A stretch of DNA of 64,000 bases from Christensenellaceae bacterium OttesenSCG-928-K19 (GCA_030266015.1 JAJDHD010000006.1:1-64000), one strand, 5' to 3'; numbered from the stretch's first letter, positions 34,836-45,860 are shown. A program made the numbers and translations. The notes: generated from the sequence alone by a model not told the origin.

Positions 34836-36307
34836 TGGAAATTCAATATTTTGTAGAAAATTATAGCACTTTGCCTGTCGCCGACCGCAAATCCTATGTA
34901 TCAGAGCTTACTAAAAGCAAGGAGCTTCACAAGCTATACCAGCTTACTAAAGGCGAGTACGCGCGTTCTGCCACCCGCATCCTTGCGGATATGGGCGCGC
35001 GCGTTGCTGATTTTGTAAAAGAAAATGCAGATGGTATCTTGCATCTTCTAAAATCCTCCGACCCGAAGGTGCGTATGCACGCCGCCCAAATTATTGGCAA
35101 TACATGCGCAGTAGAATACCTTGATGAGCTTTTTTATTCGATCATGCATGAGGATACAATGTATGCTCTCCCCTCTTTTCTGCTAGCAATCGGCAGTTCA
35201 AAAGCCGAACGCGCAAAAAAATTCCTGGATGAATATACACTGCGGAGCGATATTGACAAGCATTTGGACGAAGAAAAAGCAGCACTTACAAAAGCGCTGG
35301 CAAATTTTGTATCGAAAAGTAAGGTTCGCGTGCGCATTACCTCAAATGACATTATTCTTTTATCAACATCAAATCCCAACGTCACATATTCTACGTTTCA
35401 GAAACTGGGAATGAAGCCAAAAAAGTTTGGTGATTACATTGCTGTCTCCAAATTGAATAGTTTTGAAGACATTTATCAAACACGTGCCTTTAACGAGGCC
35501 TATATCTATCTTGGAAAATGCACAATACAGGAATTGCCGGAATTCATCGCAAAACGCGAAACCGCTATTTTGCAGCGTACCGGTGTAACGGGCTATCGGT
35601 TAGAGGTCAAAAGCGTTTCCCATGAGGTGCGGCTTGACATCATTAAAAAGTGCATCAACTCCTGTACAAAACTGATCAACACGCCATCGGCTTATTCCAT
35701 TGAAATTGTGCTCGACATCAACGATGGAATGGTAGATGTTCTTTTGAATCCGCTTGCCGACAAGCGTTTTTCTTACCGAAAAAAAACAATTTCTGCCAGT
35801 ATCAATCCTGGTGTAGCCGCCACTGTATGCGCATATGCCAGCGAATTCTTTGACCCAGACGCACGAGTGTTGGATAATTTTTGTGGCAGCGGCACTTTGC
35901 TCTATGAACGTGGATTTTATCCCCACCACACCCTTACAGGCGTAGATATCAACCGGCACGCGATTGATGCCGCAAACGAAAATAACCGATTTTCCAACCA
36001 CCATCCACAGTTTCACCATATGGATGCGTTAAAATTCACTGCGAAAAAGTACGATGAAATTATTACCAACATGCCATTTGGCCTGCGCGTAAGCAACCAT
36101 ACGCAAAACGAACGGCTTTACAGGCAGTATTTTGCCATCTTACCCGAAATTCTCACTTCGGACGGCATAGCAATCCTGTATACACAAGAAAAACACCTGA
36201 CCGAACGTCTGGTAAAAATGAGCAATAAATTCGAAATATTAAAACGGGCAACCTTCGAAGCTGGAGGCTTATTCCCCGCGGTTTATATTCTGGGCAAAAC
36301 AAAATAA
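34835..36307 (+). CDS. HEAT-repeat protein fused to an RNA-methyltransferase (THUMP/UPF0020-type) domain
   Basis: 490 residues. The N-terminal third is helical with HEAT-like repeats (GILHLLKSSDPKVRMHAAQIIGNT, DELFYSIMHEDTMYALPSFL). The middle (about 165-310) resembles a THUMP/ferredoxin-like RNA-binding region. The C-terminal Rossmann methyltransferase starts INPGVAATVCAYA, with AdoMet motif VLDNFCGSGTLLYERGF and the catalytic NMPFGLRVS in place of NPPY. This fits Trm14/RlmL-type N2-guanine or adenine RNA methylases. It overlaps murG by one base and is probably translationally coupled. The target RNA is unknown. Confidence 0.8.
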   Translation: MEIQYFVENYSTLPVADRKSYVSELTKSKELHKLYQLTKGEYARSATRILADMGARVADFVKENADGILHLLKSSDPKVRMHAAQIIGNTCAVEYLDELFYSIMHEDTMYALPSFLLAIGSSKAERAKKFLDEYTLRSDIDKHLDEEKAALTKALANFVSKSKVRVRITSNDIILLSTSNPNVTYSTFQKLGMKPKKFGDYIAVSKLNSFEDIYQTRAFNEAYIYLGKCTIQELPEFIAKRETAILQRTGVTGYRLEVKSVSHEVRLDIIKKCINSCTKLINTPSAYSIEIVLDINDGMVDVLLNPLADKRFSYRKKTISASINPGVAATVCAYASEFFDPDARVLDNFCGSGTLLYERGFYPHHTLTGVDINRHAIDAANENNRFSNHHPQFHHMDALKFTAKKYDEIITNMPFGLRVSNHTQNERLYRQYFAILPEILTSDGIAILYTQEKHLTERLVKMSNKFEILKRATFEAGGLFPAVYILGKTK

Positions 36308-36316
36308 AATGCATCA

Positions 36317-36349
36317 TAAAAAACACCCTGCAATCCGCAAGGTGTTTTT
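36317..36349. terminator. Bidirectional terminator between the methyltransferase and glnA
   Basis: AAAAAACACC...GGTGTTTTTT with a CTGCAATCCGCAA loop region. A- and T-runs on both sides serve the two convergent genes. Confidence 0.85.
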
Positions 36350-36364
36350 TGGTCTTAGCATCAA

Positions 36365-37795
36365 TTAAAGATCATAATACATGTCATATTCAACTGGTTG
36401 CGGCATTTCATTGTATCTTGCGGATTCCGCACGCTTGTGCTCAATCCAGATTTCAATCAGCTTCTTGGGGAACACGCCACTTTCCGTCAAATATTTGTTA
36501 TCCTTTTCCAGCGCATCCAGCGCTTCATCCAAGCTTTGGGGCAATGATTTTATTTTAGCCTGTTCTTTCTTTGTAAGATTGTACAAATTAAAATCGTATG
36601 GCCCATACCCTTCCTTTTCCGGATCAATTTTTTTCTTTATTCCATCTATTCCCGCCATTAATATTGCGGAATACGCATAATATGGATTGCATGTTCCATC
36701 CGGACAACGCAACTCAAATCGTTTGTCCGCCGGGGCCTTGGCATAAGCCGGTATACGGATAACCGCACTCCTGTTAGACGTGGCATATCCTATTGTCACT
36801 GGCGCTTCATACCCGGGGACAAGGCGCTTATAAGAATTTGTGCTTGGATTTGTAAAAGCACACAGTGACGGTGCGTGTTTTAGCAACCCGCCAATAAAAT
36901 ACAACGCAGTATCACTCAATTGCGAATACCCCTTCTTGTCATAAAAAACCGGCTTCCCTTTTTTGAAGAGGTGCATGTGCACATGCATTCCATTTCCCGC
37001 CTCGCCATAGATCGGCTTTGGCATAAATGTCACTGTTTTGCCTTCCGCAACAGCAGCGTTCTTTATGATGTATTTTGTCATCATTGTCTTATCTGCCATC
37101 TCACGCATTCCGCCAAATTCCACTTCAATTTCAAGCTGTCCGGGCCCGCCTACCTCATGGTGGTGGTATTTTACCGGGATTCCCTGCTTTTCCATCATCA
37201 TAGATACCCGGCTTCTGAACCCGCTTAATATATCCATTGGCGGTGCCATGTGATAACCGCCCTTTTTGGGCATTTTATAACCCAAATTGCTTGATTCAAT
37301 ACCTGTATTCCATTCTGCCTGCTGTGTATCCACATGAAATTTAGATGTGTTTGGCGTAACGGCATAACTCACATGGTCAAACACATGAAATTCAAACTCC
37401 GGGCCAATACGCATTTCATCAGCAATCCCCGTATTTTTCAGGTATTCTTCCGCATGAAACGCAACATTGCGTGGGTCTTGGTCAAAACGCCTGTTGCTTG
37501 GCAAATCAATCACATAAACGTCGCCAATCATTGCCAGCGTTGGCACCTCGGCAAACAGATCAGTGTACGCTGTTGAAAGATCAGGAATAAACACCATATC
37601 GCTTGCTTCTATAGGAGCAAAGCTATAATTCGATCCATCAAAGCCAATTCCATCTTCCATGGTCGCTTGTGTTAGCCTATCTACTGGCATCGTAAGATGG
37701 CGCCATCGGCCATTTAGGTCAATCATCATGAAATCCACCATCATAATTTCATTTTTCTTGCAATACTCTTTTGCTTCCGACAATGTTTTGAACAT
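36365..37795 (-). CDS. glnA: Glutamine synthetase, type I
   Basis: 476 residues, the dodecameric bacterial type; makes glutamine from glutamate, ammonia and ATP. Motifs: GFDGSNYSFAPIEASDM, GPEFEFHVFD for metal ligands, EVGGPGQLEIEVEF, NGMHVHMHLF, the ATP loop KPIYGEAGNGMH and RIPAYAKAPADKRFELR. The region where adenylylated enzymes carry NLYDLP reads NLYNLTKKEQ, keeping the tyrosine, so adenylylation cannot be excluded. GGAGG precedes the ATG. No GlnR-type operator (TGTNAN7TNACA) is obvious. Confidence 0.95.
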   Translation of the reverse strand: MFKTLSEAKEYCKKNEIMMVDFMMIDLNGRWRHLTMPVDRLTQATMEDGIGFDGSNYSFAPIEASDMVFIPDLSTAYTDLFAEVPTLAMIGDVYVIDLPSNRRFDQDPRNVAFHAEEYLKNTGIADEMRIGPEFEFHVFDHVSYAVTPNTSKFHVDTQQAEWNTGIESSNLGYKMPKKGGYHMAPPMDILSGFRSRVSMMMEKQGIPVKYHHHEVGGPGQLEIEVEFGGMREMADKTMMTKYIIKNAAVAEGKTVTFMPKPIYGEAGNGMHVHMHLFKKGKPVFYDKKGYSQLSDTALYFIGGLLKHAPSLCAFTNPSTNSYKRLVPGYEAPVTIGYATSNRSAVIRIPAYAKAPADKRFELRCPDGTCNPYYAYSAILMAGIDGIKKKIDPEKEGYGPYDFNLYNLTKKEQAKIKSLPQSLDEALDALEKDNKYLTESGVFPKKLIEIWIEHKRAESARYNEMPQPVEYDMYYDL

Positions 37796-37829
37796 GCAAA
37801 ACCTCCACTTTTTTTGTATATTACCTTTT

Positions 37830-37857
37830 ATTGTAACAATCTCACACTAAATAGCAA
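37830..37857 (-). promoter_or_regulatory. Promoter of glnA
   Basis: TTGCTA (37852-37857), 16-base spacer, TACAAT (37830-37835). The leader is short, so no glutamine riboswitch is present. Confidence 0.55.
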
Positions 37858-37886
37858 TGTATTTTTCGTAATTTTATAGATAAAAC

Positions 37887-37914
37887 TAAAAAACAGCCCG
37901 GTAAAAACCAGGCC
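37887..37914 (-). terminator. Terminator after uvrA
   Basis: The minus strand reads GGCCTGG-TTTTTA-CCGGGCT followed by a T-run, 13 bases after the uvrA stop; one G-U pair. Confidence 0.75.
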
Positions 37915-37926
37915 ATCTTCATCTTC

Positions 37927-40785
37927 TCAATCAAATTTGGGAATCAGGTAACTCTCTGGCGTCGCATTTTCAAAAATTCGGCGCAGGTATTCGCCCGTGT
38001 GGCTAAGAGGCGTTTTAGAAACCTGCTCCGGAGTGCCCTGTGCCACGATTGTACCACCATTATCACCACCATCCGGACCTAGATCGATGATATAATCCGC
38101 ACTTTTAATTACGTCCAGGTTATGCTCTATCACAATCACTGTATTCCCTTTGTTTGCCAGTCTGTTTAAAACCTTCACCAGCTTCTTTGTATCGTCCATG
38201 TGCAAACCGGTTGTCGGTTCATCCAATATAAAAAGTGTATTCCCCGTCTGCTTTTTGGCAAGATGCGTTGCCAGCTTTACGCGCTGCGCCTCCCCGCCCG
38301 AGAGCGTGGTAGAGGGCTGCCCCAGCTTGACATATGTAAGCCCCACATCCATCAGCACCTTTAGCTTACTCTCCAATCTGGGCAGGTTTTCAAAAAACTT
38401 ATACGCTTCTTCCACTGTCATGTCCAGCACTTCAAATATATTTTTGCCTTTATACCGCACCTCCAGCGTTTCGCGGTTATACCGCTGCCCTTTGCACACC
38501 TCGCAAGGCACATATACATCGGGCAAAAAGTGCATTTCTATTTTTATAATACCATCGCCTTTGCACGCTTCGCAGCGCCCACCTTTTACATTAAAGGAAA
38601 AACGGCCCTTCTGATAACCAGCGGCTTTTGCATGGTTTGTCATGGCAAAAAGATCACGTATCAAATCGAACAACCCCGTGTAGGTTGCCGGGTTGCTTCG
38701 TGGTGTGCGCCCAATTGGTGATTGGTCGATATCCACAATCTTATCCAGATACTCCAGCCCTTCTATTGTGTCATGCGCTCCTGGCTTGTCCTTAGAATGG
38801 TAAAACCGCTGCATAGCCGCCCTTCGCAGTATCTGGTTCACCAGCGTGCTTTTACCACTGCCGGACACTCCCGTCACCGCGGTGATCACACCCGTAGGAA
38901 ACCTTACATCAATATTCTTCAGATTGTTTTCCCGCGCGCCCTTCACTGTCACCCAGTGCTTTGGCTTGCGCAGCTTGGAAGGAATTTTTATCTGTTTCTT
39001 GCCAGAGAGGTATTGCCCCGTGATACTCTTTTTGTTGTCCATAATCTCCCTGGGTGTGCCTTCCGCAACAATCTTTCCACCATGTGCGCCCGCACCAGGC
39101 CCAATGTCCACAATATGATCCGCAGCAAGCATTGTCTCCTCATCATGCTCCACCACGATCAGCGTATTACCGAGATCCCGCAGCCCTTTCAGCGTTTTCA
39201 GCAGCTTTGCATTGTCTTTTTGATGAAGTCCAATGCTTGGCTCGTCAAGAATGTATAGCACGCCCATCAACCCACTGCCAATTTGCGTCGCCAAGCGGAT
39301 ACGCTGTGCTTCCCCCCCGGACAATGTTCCGGCTGCACGCGAAAGCGTTAAATATTCAAGTCCAACGTTTAATAAAAAATCAAATCGTGCATTTAGTTCC
39401 TTTAATACACGTCCCGCGACCGCCGCTTGCTTCGAATCCAGCTTTACGGTATTGATATAATCGCGCGCCGCACGGATGGAAAGATCGGAAAGCTCCGCAA
39501 TGTTCATATCGCCAATTTTTACAGACAATGTTTCTGGCTTATAACGCTGTCCACCGCACGCCTCGCAGGGCACTTCAACCATATAGGCTTCTATTTCGCC
39601 TTTTGCATAGTCTGAAGTCGTTTCTACATAACGGCGCTCCATGTTATGCACCAGTCCTTCGTAGCTTGCCATATAATAGCCTTTGCCACCCGCGTCGTCA
39701 TAATACACCTTCAGCTTTTCGCCGTCCGTGCCATAAAGGAGCACATGCTGCACCACATCCGGCAAATCCTTATATGGCGTATCCATGTCAAAATGATATT
39801 TCTTCATCAACGCGTCAAGATAATTTTTTGCAATTGTGCCCGGCTGGCCAAAATTCCAACCAGTCACCTTCAGGGCACCCTCACGCAATGTTTTGGTCCG
39901 GTCATTCACCAGCAAATCCGGGTCTACGCGAAGTATCATGCCCAGCCCTGTACATTCCGGACAGGCACCAAATGGGCTGTTAAAAGAAAACATACGTGGT
40001 TCCAACGCGTCTATGCTGATACCACAATCCGCGCAAGCGAAATTCTCATTCATCAGGTAATCAACACCCGTATCCATATCATGCAGGATCACAAGACCAC
40101 CAGCCATTTTGAGTGCGGTTTCAATCGAATCCGCCAACCTGCGTGCGCTATCCGGCTTCAAAATGACTCTGTCCACAACAGCCTCTATTGTATGCTTTTG
40201 CTGCCGCTCCAGCGTTATCTCTTCCTCAAGCTCGTGTATCGCGCCATCCACCCTAGCCCGCGTAAAACCGTCCTTTGCCAAGCCTTCCAACACTTTCTTA
40301 TGCTCGCCCTTCTTTGCGCGTATCACAGGCGCAAGTATCATCACCTTTGCCCCGTCACCCTTGGACATTGCCGTATCCACCATCTGGTCTATTGTTTGCC
40401 GAGTAATCTTTTTTCCGCATTTTGTGCAATACACCTCGCCGGCGCGCGCGTACAAAAGCCGCAGGTAATCATGTATTTCTGTAACCGTACCCACAGTAGA
40501 GCGCGGATTCTTCGCTGTTGTTTTCTGGTCAATGGAGATTGCAGGTGAAAGTCCCTCGATCAGATCAACATCCGGCTTTTCCATCTGACCCAAAAACTGC
40601 CGCGCGTAAGACGAAAGCGACTCCACATAACGCCGCTGTCCTTCCGCATATATTGTGTCAAATGCAAGCGATGACTTACCACTTCCCGAAAGTCCCGTCA
40701 CCACGATAAATTTATCACGCGGTAGTACAATATCAATATTTTTTAGATTATGCTCCCGCGCACCTTTAATGTGTAGCTCATCCAT
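37927..40785 (-). CDS. uvrA: Excinuclease ABC subunit A
   Basis: 952 residues, full length. Two ABC-type ATPase modules have Walker [21 protein letters not shown] and [15 protein letters not shown] and signatures [17 protein letters not shown] and [17 protein letters not shown]. Zinc fingers: [15 protein letters not shown]...CPECTGLG and CEACKGDG...CEVCKGQRY. Finds bulky DNA lesions and loads UvrB. Starts 31 bases after the uvrB stop and is likely co-transcribed. Confidence 0.97.
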   Translation of the reverse strand: MDELHIKGAREHNLKNIDIVLPRDKFIVVTGLSGSGKSSLAFDTIYAEGQRRYVESLSSYARQFLGQMEKPDVDLIEGLSPAISIDQKTTAKNPRSTVGTVTEIHDYLRLLYARAGEVYCTKCGKKITRQTIDQMVDTAMSKGDGAKVMILAPVIRAKKGEHKKVLEGLAKDGFTRARVDGAIHELEEEITLERQQKHTIEAVVDRVILKPDSARRLADSIETALKMAGGLVILHDMDTGVDYLMNENFACADCGISIDALEPRMFSFNSPFGACPECTGLGMILRVDPDLLVNDRTKTLREGALKVTGWNFGQPGTIAKNYLDALMKKYHFDMDTPYKDLPDVVQHVLLYGTDGEKLKVYYDDAGGKGYYMASYEGLVHNMERRYVETTSDYAKGEIEAYMVEVPCEACGGQRYKPETLSVKIGDMNIAELSDLSIRAARDYINTVKLDSKQAAVAGRVLKELNARFDFLLNVGLEYLTLSRAAGTLSGGEAQRIRLATQIGSGLMGVLYILDEPSIGLHQKDNAKLLKTLKGLRDLGNTLIVVEHDEETMLAADHIVDIGPGAGAHGGKIVAEGTPREIMDNKKSITGQYLSGKKQIKIPSKLRKPKHWVTVKGARENNLKNIDVRFPTGVITAVTGVSGSGKSTLVNQILRRAAMQRFYHSKDKPGAHDTIEGLEYLDKIVDIDQSPIGRTPRSNPATYTGLFDLIRDLFAMTNHAKAAGYQKGRFSFNVKGGRCEACKGDGIIKIEMHFLPDVYVPCEVCKGQRYNRETLEVRYKGKNIFEVLDMTVEEAYKFFENLPRLESKLKVLMDVGLTYVKLGQPSTTLSGGEAQRVKLATHLAKKQTGNTLFILDEPTTGLHMDDTKKLVKVLNRLANKGNTVIVIEHNLDVIKSADYIIDLGPDGGDNGGTIVAQGTPEQVSKTPLSHTGEYLRRIFENATPESYLIPKFD

Positions 40786-40816
40786 GTAATTCTTATGTTC
40801 CTTTCCTGCGATTTCG

Positions 40817-42793
40817 CTATTTCTTTTTTCCCCGTTCTTCCAGGTCAGTAATCATATCCCGGAGCTTGGCTGCCACTTCAAATTCTAGCTCCACGGCAGC
40901 CTGCTTCATTTGCTGTGTCAGCAGGTCTATGCGCATTTTACGCTCGTCTTCCGGCATTTTAGCCACCTGCTTTGTTTCATCCACCTTTTGCGAAATGGCA
41001 AACCCATCTGTAATCTCTTTGCTGATAGAGGTTGGCGTAATCCCATGCTCGTCATTGTAAGCCTGCTGCAACGCACGGCGGCGGTCTGTCTCACCCACGG
41101 CCGCTTTAATTGATTTTGTCATTACATCCGCATACAAAATTACCCTGCCCTGCGCATTCCTTGCGGCGCGCCCGATTGTTTGAATCAGCGAAGTTTCATT
41201 CCGCAAAAAGCCTTCCTTATCCGCGTCCAGTATGGCAACAAGCTCCACCTCCGGAATATCCAACCCTTCACGCAACAAGTTAATACCCACAAGAACGTCA
41301 AACTCGCCCAACCGCAGCCCGCGGATGATCTCAATCCGTTCCAATGTTTCAATATCAGAGTGCATATATTTTACCCGCACGCCCATCTCTGTATAATATT
41401 CTGTCAGGCGTTCAGCCAGCTTCTTCGTAAGTGTGGTCACGAGCACGCGCTTTTTCCGCTGGGCAATATCGCGTATTTCATCCAACAGGTCATCAAGCTG
41501 CCCTTCTGTTTTGCGAATTTCCACGGCAGGGTCGAGAAGCCCGGTGGGACGCACAATCTGCTCCACCACCTTACCCTTCGCAAGCGTACGTTCATATTCC
41601 GCCGGCGTTGCCGATACATAAACCGCCTGGTTCAGCCGCGTGTTGAATTCATCAAATTTGAGCGGGCGGTTGTCAAAAGCGGCCGGCAACCGGAACCCAT
41701 AATTCACCAGCATTTCCTTACGAGAGCGGTCTCCATTAAACATCGCCCTTACCTGTGGCAGCGTCGCGTGCGATTCATCCACAAAGAGAAGATAGTCATC
41801 TGGGAAGAAATCAAGCAGCGTATACGGCGGCTCACCTGCATTACGGCCATCAAAATAACGGGAATAGTTCTCAATTCCAGAGCAATAGCCAAGCTCCTTC
41901 AGCATTTCCATGTCATATACCGTGCGTTGGGTCAGGCGTTCCGCTTCAAGCAGCTTTCCTTCATCCTTGAACGTTGTCACTTGTGCCGCAAGATCTGCCT
42001 TAATTTGTGGCAGCACCGCTTCCACCTTGCCCGGCTCCACAGCGTAATGCGTCGCCGGGAAAATTAGCGTATAGCTAATCGCATTGACCTTTTTGCCCGT
42101 CAGCGCATCCACCTCATAAAGCTCCTCAATCTCATCTCCAAAATATTGCACCCGCACGGCCAATTCAAATTGACTGGCAGGTATGATTTCCACAATATCG
42201 CCTCGTACACGGAATGTGCCACGTGTCATATCCATGTCGTTGCGCACGAAATTGATAGACACCAGCTTTTCCAAAAGCTGCTCACGTGGAAAAACCGCTC
42301 CTTTACGCAGCGCCACCGCAAGGTTAGCATAATCATCCGGCGCGCCAATACCATAGATGCAAGATACGCTTGCCACCACAATCACATCCCGCCGTTCCAG
42401 CAGGGAGGATGTCGCCGAATGCCGCATCTTATCAATCTCGTCATTAACACTGGAGTCTTTTTCAATGTAAAGGTCACGCCCAGGGATATACGCCTCTGGC
42501 TGGTAATAATCGTAATACGATACAAAAAATTCTACTGCGTTATTAGGAAAAAATTCCTTAAATTCGCTGCATAGCTGTGCCGCCAAGGTTTTATTATGCG
42601 CCAAAACAAGCGCCGGACGACCAGTGCGCGCAATCACATTTGCCATGGTAAACGTTTTACCGCTGCCTGTAACACCAAGAAGCACCTGCGCGCGTTTTCC
42701 CTCTTCCACCCCCTGCACAAGTGCGTCAATCGCCGCTGGTTGATCCCCGGCAGGCGCATATCTCGAATGTAATTCAAATGGCCTTTCTTCCAT
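40817..42793 (-). CDS. uvrB: Excinuclease ABC subunit B
   Basis: About 658 residues from the ATG at 42793 (GGAAAGG just upstream; an in-frame GTG two codons earlier is possible). DEAD/DEAH-like helicase fold with Walker [20 protein letters not shown], the beta-hairpin [24 protein letters not shown] box [11 protein letters not shown], motif [21 protein letters not shown] and a C-terminal UVR domain (about 620-655) that contacts UvrC. I see no LexA-type box in the upstream region. Confidence 0.97.
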   Translation of the reverse strand: MEERPFELHSRYAPAGDQPAAIDALVQGVEEGKRAQVLLGVTGSGKTFTMANVIARTGRPALVLAHNKTLAAQLCSEFKEFFPNNAVEFFVSYYDYYQPEAYIPGRDLYIEKDSSVNDEIDKMRHSATSSLLERRDVIVVASVSCIYGIGAPDDYANLAVALRKGAVFPREQLLEKLVSINFVRNDMDMTRGTFRVRGDIVEIIPASQFELAVRVQYFGDEIEELYEVDALTGKKVNAISYTLIFPATHYAVEPGKVEAVLPQIKADLAAQVTTFKDEGKLLEAERLTQRTVYDMEMLKELGYCSGIENYSRYFDGRNAGEPPYTLLDFFPDDYLLFVDESHATLPQVRAMFNGDRSRKEMLVNYGFRLPAAFDNRPLKFDEFNTRLNQAVYVSATPAEYERTLAKGKVVEQIVRPTGLLDPAVEIRKTEGQLDDLLDEIRDIAQRKKRVLVTTLTKKLAERLTEYYTEMGVRVKYMHSDIETLERIEIIRGLRLGEFDVLVGINLLREGLDIPEVELVAILDADKEGFLRNETSLIQTIGRAARNAQGRVILYADVMTKSIKAAVGETDRRRALQQAYNDEHGITPTSISKEITDGFAISQKVDETKQVAKMPEDERKMRIDLLTQQMKQAAVELEFEVAAKLRDMITDLEERGKKK

Positions 42794-42902
42794 ATTCACC
42801 TTTCCTTAAATCCATAGTATCATTCGTGGCTGTCAAAAAACGTAAAAACAGATAAAAATTTAATCATTATCCGTCATCCCAACGCAAATAATGCATCCTT
42901 AT

Positions 42903-42908
42903 ATTATA
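42903..42908 (-). promoter_or_regulatory. -10 box of the uvrBA promoter
   Basis: A perfect TATAAT on the minus strand about 110 bases before uvrB, followed by a purine-rich start region. The -35 element is weak (ATTCACAC region). Confidence 0.45.
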
Positions 42909-42956
42909 CCATTTTTTTTGCGGAATGTGTGAATATTATATTAACTTGCCTACATC

Positions 42957-42984
42957 AAAAAACCACCGGATCATCCAGTGGTTT
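42957..42984 (-). terminator. Terminator after the FucU-like gene
   Basis: The minus strand reads AAAACCACTGG-ATGAT-CCGGTGGTTTTTT, 24 bases after the stop. Confidence 0.85.
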
Positions 42985-43007
42985 TCCTTACATCAACTAA
43001 AAATCAG

Positions 43008-43439
43008 TTATTTGAAAATAACGCCCTTTGTTAGAATGATATTGGAATAGCCCTCATGCTCACTCGTCGCCACAACCGCAAAACAACGCCTGGCTCTTTC
43101 GTAAAACGCAAACCGTTCCATTTTTTCAAACTCTGTGTGCGCCCCAGCAAAATCATGTTTTCTGATCACTTTTTCAAATGTTTCCCACACCCGTGGCTGT
43201 GTATCTGGCGGGGCTTCCATCAACACCACAGGCTTTTCCACAAATGTGTCAAGCGGCATAAATTCCAGCACTGCCTCCAAAAGCTCCGGTACCGTGTGCC
43301 CATCCGCGCGCACAACGCGTTGCCCCATCGTTTCCGATGGAAAATTTACGTCGCCAAAGCAAATCTCATCGCCGTGTCCCATCTCCATAATCGTTTTCAT
43401 CAGGTCTGGCGAGAAAATTTCCGGTATATTCCTAAGCAT
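43008..43439 (-). CDS. RbsD/FucU-family sugar mutarotase
   Basis: 143 residues, full length for the family. It shows MLRNIPEIFSPDLMKTIMEM, then GHGDEICFGDVNFP with the catalytic-site His/Asp, VLEFMPLDTFVEKPVVLM, and the C-terminal FYERARRCFAVVATSEHEGYSNIILTKGV. The ERARRCFAVVATSE segment favours the FucU (L-fucose) branch over RbsD. Interconverts sugar anomers to speed catabolism. No fucose genes lie beside it; neighbours are uvrB and an FkbM methyltransferase. Confidence 0.88.
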   Translation of the reverse strand: MLRNIPEIFSPDLMKTIMEMGHGDEICFGDVNFPSETMGQRVVRADGHTVPELLEAVLEFMPLDTFVEKPVVLMEAPPDTQPRVWETFEKVIRKHDFAGAHTEFEKMERFAFYERARRCFAVVATSEHEGYSNIILTKGVIFK

Positions 43440-43511
43440 AATTTTTTACTCTCCTTATTTTAATAATATGAAATCATTATATCATTTCCCACAACAAATT
43501 CTACTGGAAAT

Positions 43512-44564
43512 TCAAACAAAATAATAAATCAAATCCCATGCCGGCACCGCAGGAAAACGGCGCAGGTATACCCGGTAATCTTGCCTTTGTTCAAAAACCT
43601 GGAGCGGCAGGGCGTATAAATCTTCATTTCGGTGATAAGCGGAAACCAACATCTTCGGTTTATTCTTACTTATTACTTCACACGCACCAATAATAGCGCG
43701 GCGCTCATTCCCCTCCACATCCAGTTTTATGAGCGTCGCATCGGGCGCAATCCCATCAATTTTACATGTTTGCACCGCCTGTCCCACATCACCGTTCAGC
43801 GCCGACTGTCTGCCAGCGTTTGCCGCAAACAATGCATTGCCATTCGCATCATCAGCCGCACTATTGAAACAAACACAATTATCAAACTCTTTTGTGTTTT
43901 TAAGCAACTTTTTAAAATTTTTCGCATCCGGCTCCAGCGCATAGATTTTTTTGTAATTACCCACTCGTTTCGCAAAAGCCTGTACCGTATCGCCATCATA
44001 CGCGCCCGCATCAACATAAATTTCATCTTCTGATAAATTCAAAAACTCTTGTGAGAACAATCCATCATCCGAAGTATATTCCATCAATCTGGAAATCTCA
44101 CCACCAATTTTATAGTTTAACATACTGGTATAAAGCTCTCTTGACTCTTTATCTGCCAGCAACTCATATGCCTGTTCAAATTCGCTTTTATGTGCTTCAA
44201 AAAAACTTTCAGTAAACGCCACACTGCCTGCCACCTCCACATCCGGCACGTATACCTCCTGCTCCCCGGAAATACGCAGTATGTTCTGCATCACATCCTG
44301 GCGGTGTGTGCCAAACGCGACCAATACAACCATATCGCCAAATTTCTCTTTTGCCTGCGCATATGTTGTAACCGTATGCTCCCAAAACACCTGTCCACGC
44401 ACAAACCCGTCGCTTGCAAACACTCCTTCAAATGGTATACCGCACGCCTCCAATTCACAGATTATTTTATCCGCACCATTCCCCATTCCATACAGCACAA
44501 TCGGTTTGTTTGCGTGTGCCAACCGCTCCCAGAGCGGCATGGCATCTACCTTCAATTTATCCAT
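43512..44564 (-). CDS. FkbM-family methyltransferase with N-terminal Rossmann-like domain
   Basis: About 350 residues from the ATG at 44564, overlapping the mutY stop (GGTAATGGATAA). The N-terminal part (about 1-130) has IVLYGMGNGADKIICELEAC, a nucleotide-binding-like fold seen in sugar-modifying proteins. The C-terminal FkbM methyltransferase (about 175-350) has DEIYVDAGAYDGDTVQAFAK (AdoMet site), IYALEPDAKNFKKL and ATLIKLDVEGNERRAIIGA. Likely O-methylates a sugar or glycan; the coupling with mutY is probably accidental. Confidence 0.83.
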   Translation of the reverse strand: MDKLKVDAMPLWERLAHANKPIVLYGMGNGADKIICELEACGIPFEGVFASDGFVRGQVFWEHTVTTYAQAKEKFGDMVVLVAFGTHRQDVMQNILRISGEQEVYVPDVEVAGSVAFTESFFEAHKSEFEQAYELLADKESRELYTSMLNYKIGGEISRLMEYTSDDGLFSQEFLNLSEDEIYVDAGAYDGDTVQAFAKRVGNYKKIYALEPDAKNFKKLLKNTKEFDNCVCFNSAADDANGNALFAANAGRQSALNGDVGQAVQTCKIDGIAPDATLIKLDVEGNERRAIIGACEVISKNKPKMLVSAYHRNEDLYALPLQVFEQRQDYRVYLRRFPAVPAWDLIYYFV

Positions 44565-45618
44565 TACCTTTACCACCCATAAAAAACGGCATATATGCCG
44601 CAAACGCAGACGGCACAGCATATTTTTCCAAGATCTCCACCCTGCTCGGCCATATAAACCCTGCGTGCTTTCCCTTTTTTACTTTTACATAAAAACCCTG
44701 CATCAGCCATTCCACATGGGTGAAAATGTGTTTTGTCGCACCCACCGGAGCAATGGATTCCACCTGCAATCCCCGATCCATAGCCCACCTTCGCACTTCT
44801 TCGTTATCGCAGAACCCATCCATTGACGGCAGCTCCCACAACCCGGCAAGCAGTCCTTTATCCTGCCGTTTTTGCAGTGCCAGCCTTTGCCCGTCCGTAA
44901 TCAGCAATATTGTACGTTTCACTTTCCGCCGTTTTGCTTTTGGCTTCTTTACAGGCAGTTCCAGTTGAATTCCAGCCGCCTTTGCCTCACATATGTGGAT
45001 TAACGGGCACACACCACAAAGTGGTGCGCCGTTAGGCAAGCACACCATAGCACCCAGCTCCATCAATGCCTGTGTAAAATCCCCCGCCTGGCCTTTGGGC
45101 ATCATTTGCCTTACTTCATCCTCCACTTGCTTCTTTGTGCCCGGCAATGCAATATCGCAATTATCTGCCTTCAGCCGCGCAAAAACGCGCAACACATTAC
45201 CGTCTACAGCAGGATGTGGCAATCCAAACGCTATGGAAGCGATTGCCCCTGCTGTGTAAGCACCAATTCCGGGAAGCTTTTCAAGCTCAGAAGGTGATGA
45301 TGGCAATTCTCCCCCATGCTCCAGCTCCACAATACACGCTGCTTTTTGCATATTACGCACGCGGTTGTAATAGCCAAGCCCTTCCCAAAGCTTCAAAATC
45401 TGACTCTCCGTTGCGTTCGCCAAAGCGTGAATATTGGGCAGTTCCCGCATAAACCTGTCAAAATATGGCCTCACTGTTTTCACACGCGTTTGTTGCAGCA
45501 TGATCTCAGATACCCACACGCGATACGGCGTAGGATCATCGCGCCAAGGCAAGCTTCGTGCGTTTCTTTCATACCAATCCAGCAATGGTTTTATAATCCC
45601 ATCAAGATAATCCATCAT
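44557..45618 (-). CDS. mutY: A/G-specific adenine DNA glycosylase
   Basis: 353 residues. Removes adenine opposite 8-oxoguanine. The helix-hairpin-helix region with the catalytic Asp reads LPGIGAYTAGAIASIAFGLP then AVDGNVLRV. The [4Fe-4S] loop is CLPNGAPLCGVCPLIHIC. The C-terminal NUDIX-like domain (about 225-350) starts KVKRTILLITDGQRLALQKR and recognises 8-oxoG. GAGG lies 7 bases before the first of two adjacent ATG codons. Confidence 0.95.
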   Translation of the reverse strand: MMDYLDGIIKPLLDWYERNARSLPWRDDPTPYRVWVSEIMLQQTRVKTVRPYFDRFMRELPNIHALANATESQILKLWEGLGYYNRVRNMQKAACIVELEHGGELPSSPSELEKLPGIGAYTAGAIASIAFGLPHPAVDGNVLRVFARLKADNCDIALPGTKKQVEDEVRQMMPKGQAGDFTQALMELGAMVCLPNGAPLCGVCPLIHICEAKAAGIQLELPVKKPKAKRRKVKRTILLITDGQRLALQKRQDKGLLAGLWELPSMDGFCDNEEVRRWAMDRGLQVESIAPVGATKHIFTHVEWLMQGFYVKVKKGKHAGFIWPSRVEILEKYAVPSAFAAYMPFFMGGKGNG

Positions 45619-45783
45619 TGTCCATCCTCTTCACTGTTTCTATTTTACTATAGTTATACCACAAAACAAATACCTTGCTTACAAACATAGATACTATTAA
45701 TAATCGGCGATATTAATTTCTATATCATCATTTTTTAGCACACGCACATATAACAAAATCAATTCGGACTGGTCAATAATGTA

Positions 45784-45812
45784 TTGAGTGAAGATGTTTT
45801 ATCTGCTATGAT
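45784..45812 (+). promoter_or_regulatory. Promoter of the secreted nucleotidase gene
   Basis: TTGAGT (45784-45789), 17-base spacer, TATGAT (45807-45812). GGAGG follows 7 bases before the ATG at 45861. Confidence 0.65.
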
Positions 45813-45860
45813 AGGTATACTAACAATGCATGCTCATTCAATATCAGTTGGAGGAACCTG

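Noticed and set aside
39646-40548. Long open frame of 300 codons on the plus strand
   Set aside because: It lies wholly antisense to the uvrA gene, has no ribosome binding site and resembles nothing; uvrA motifs on the other strand are complete.
41180-42067. Open frame of 295 codons on the plus strand
   Set aside because: Antisense to uvrB, whose helicase motifs cover the same bases.
42794-42960. LexA/SOS box before uvrB
   Set aside because: No GAAC-N4-GTTC type sequence occurs in the promoter region.
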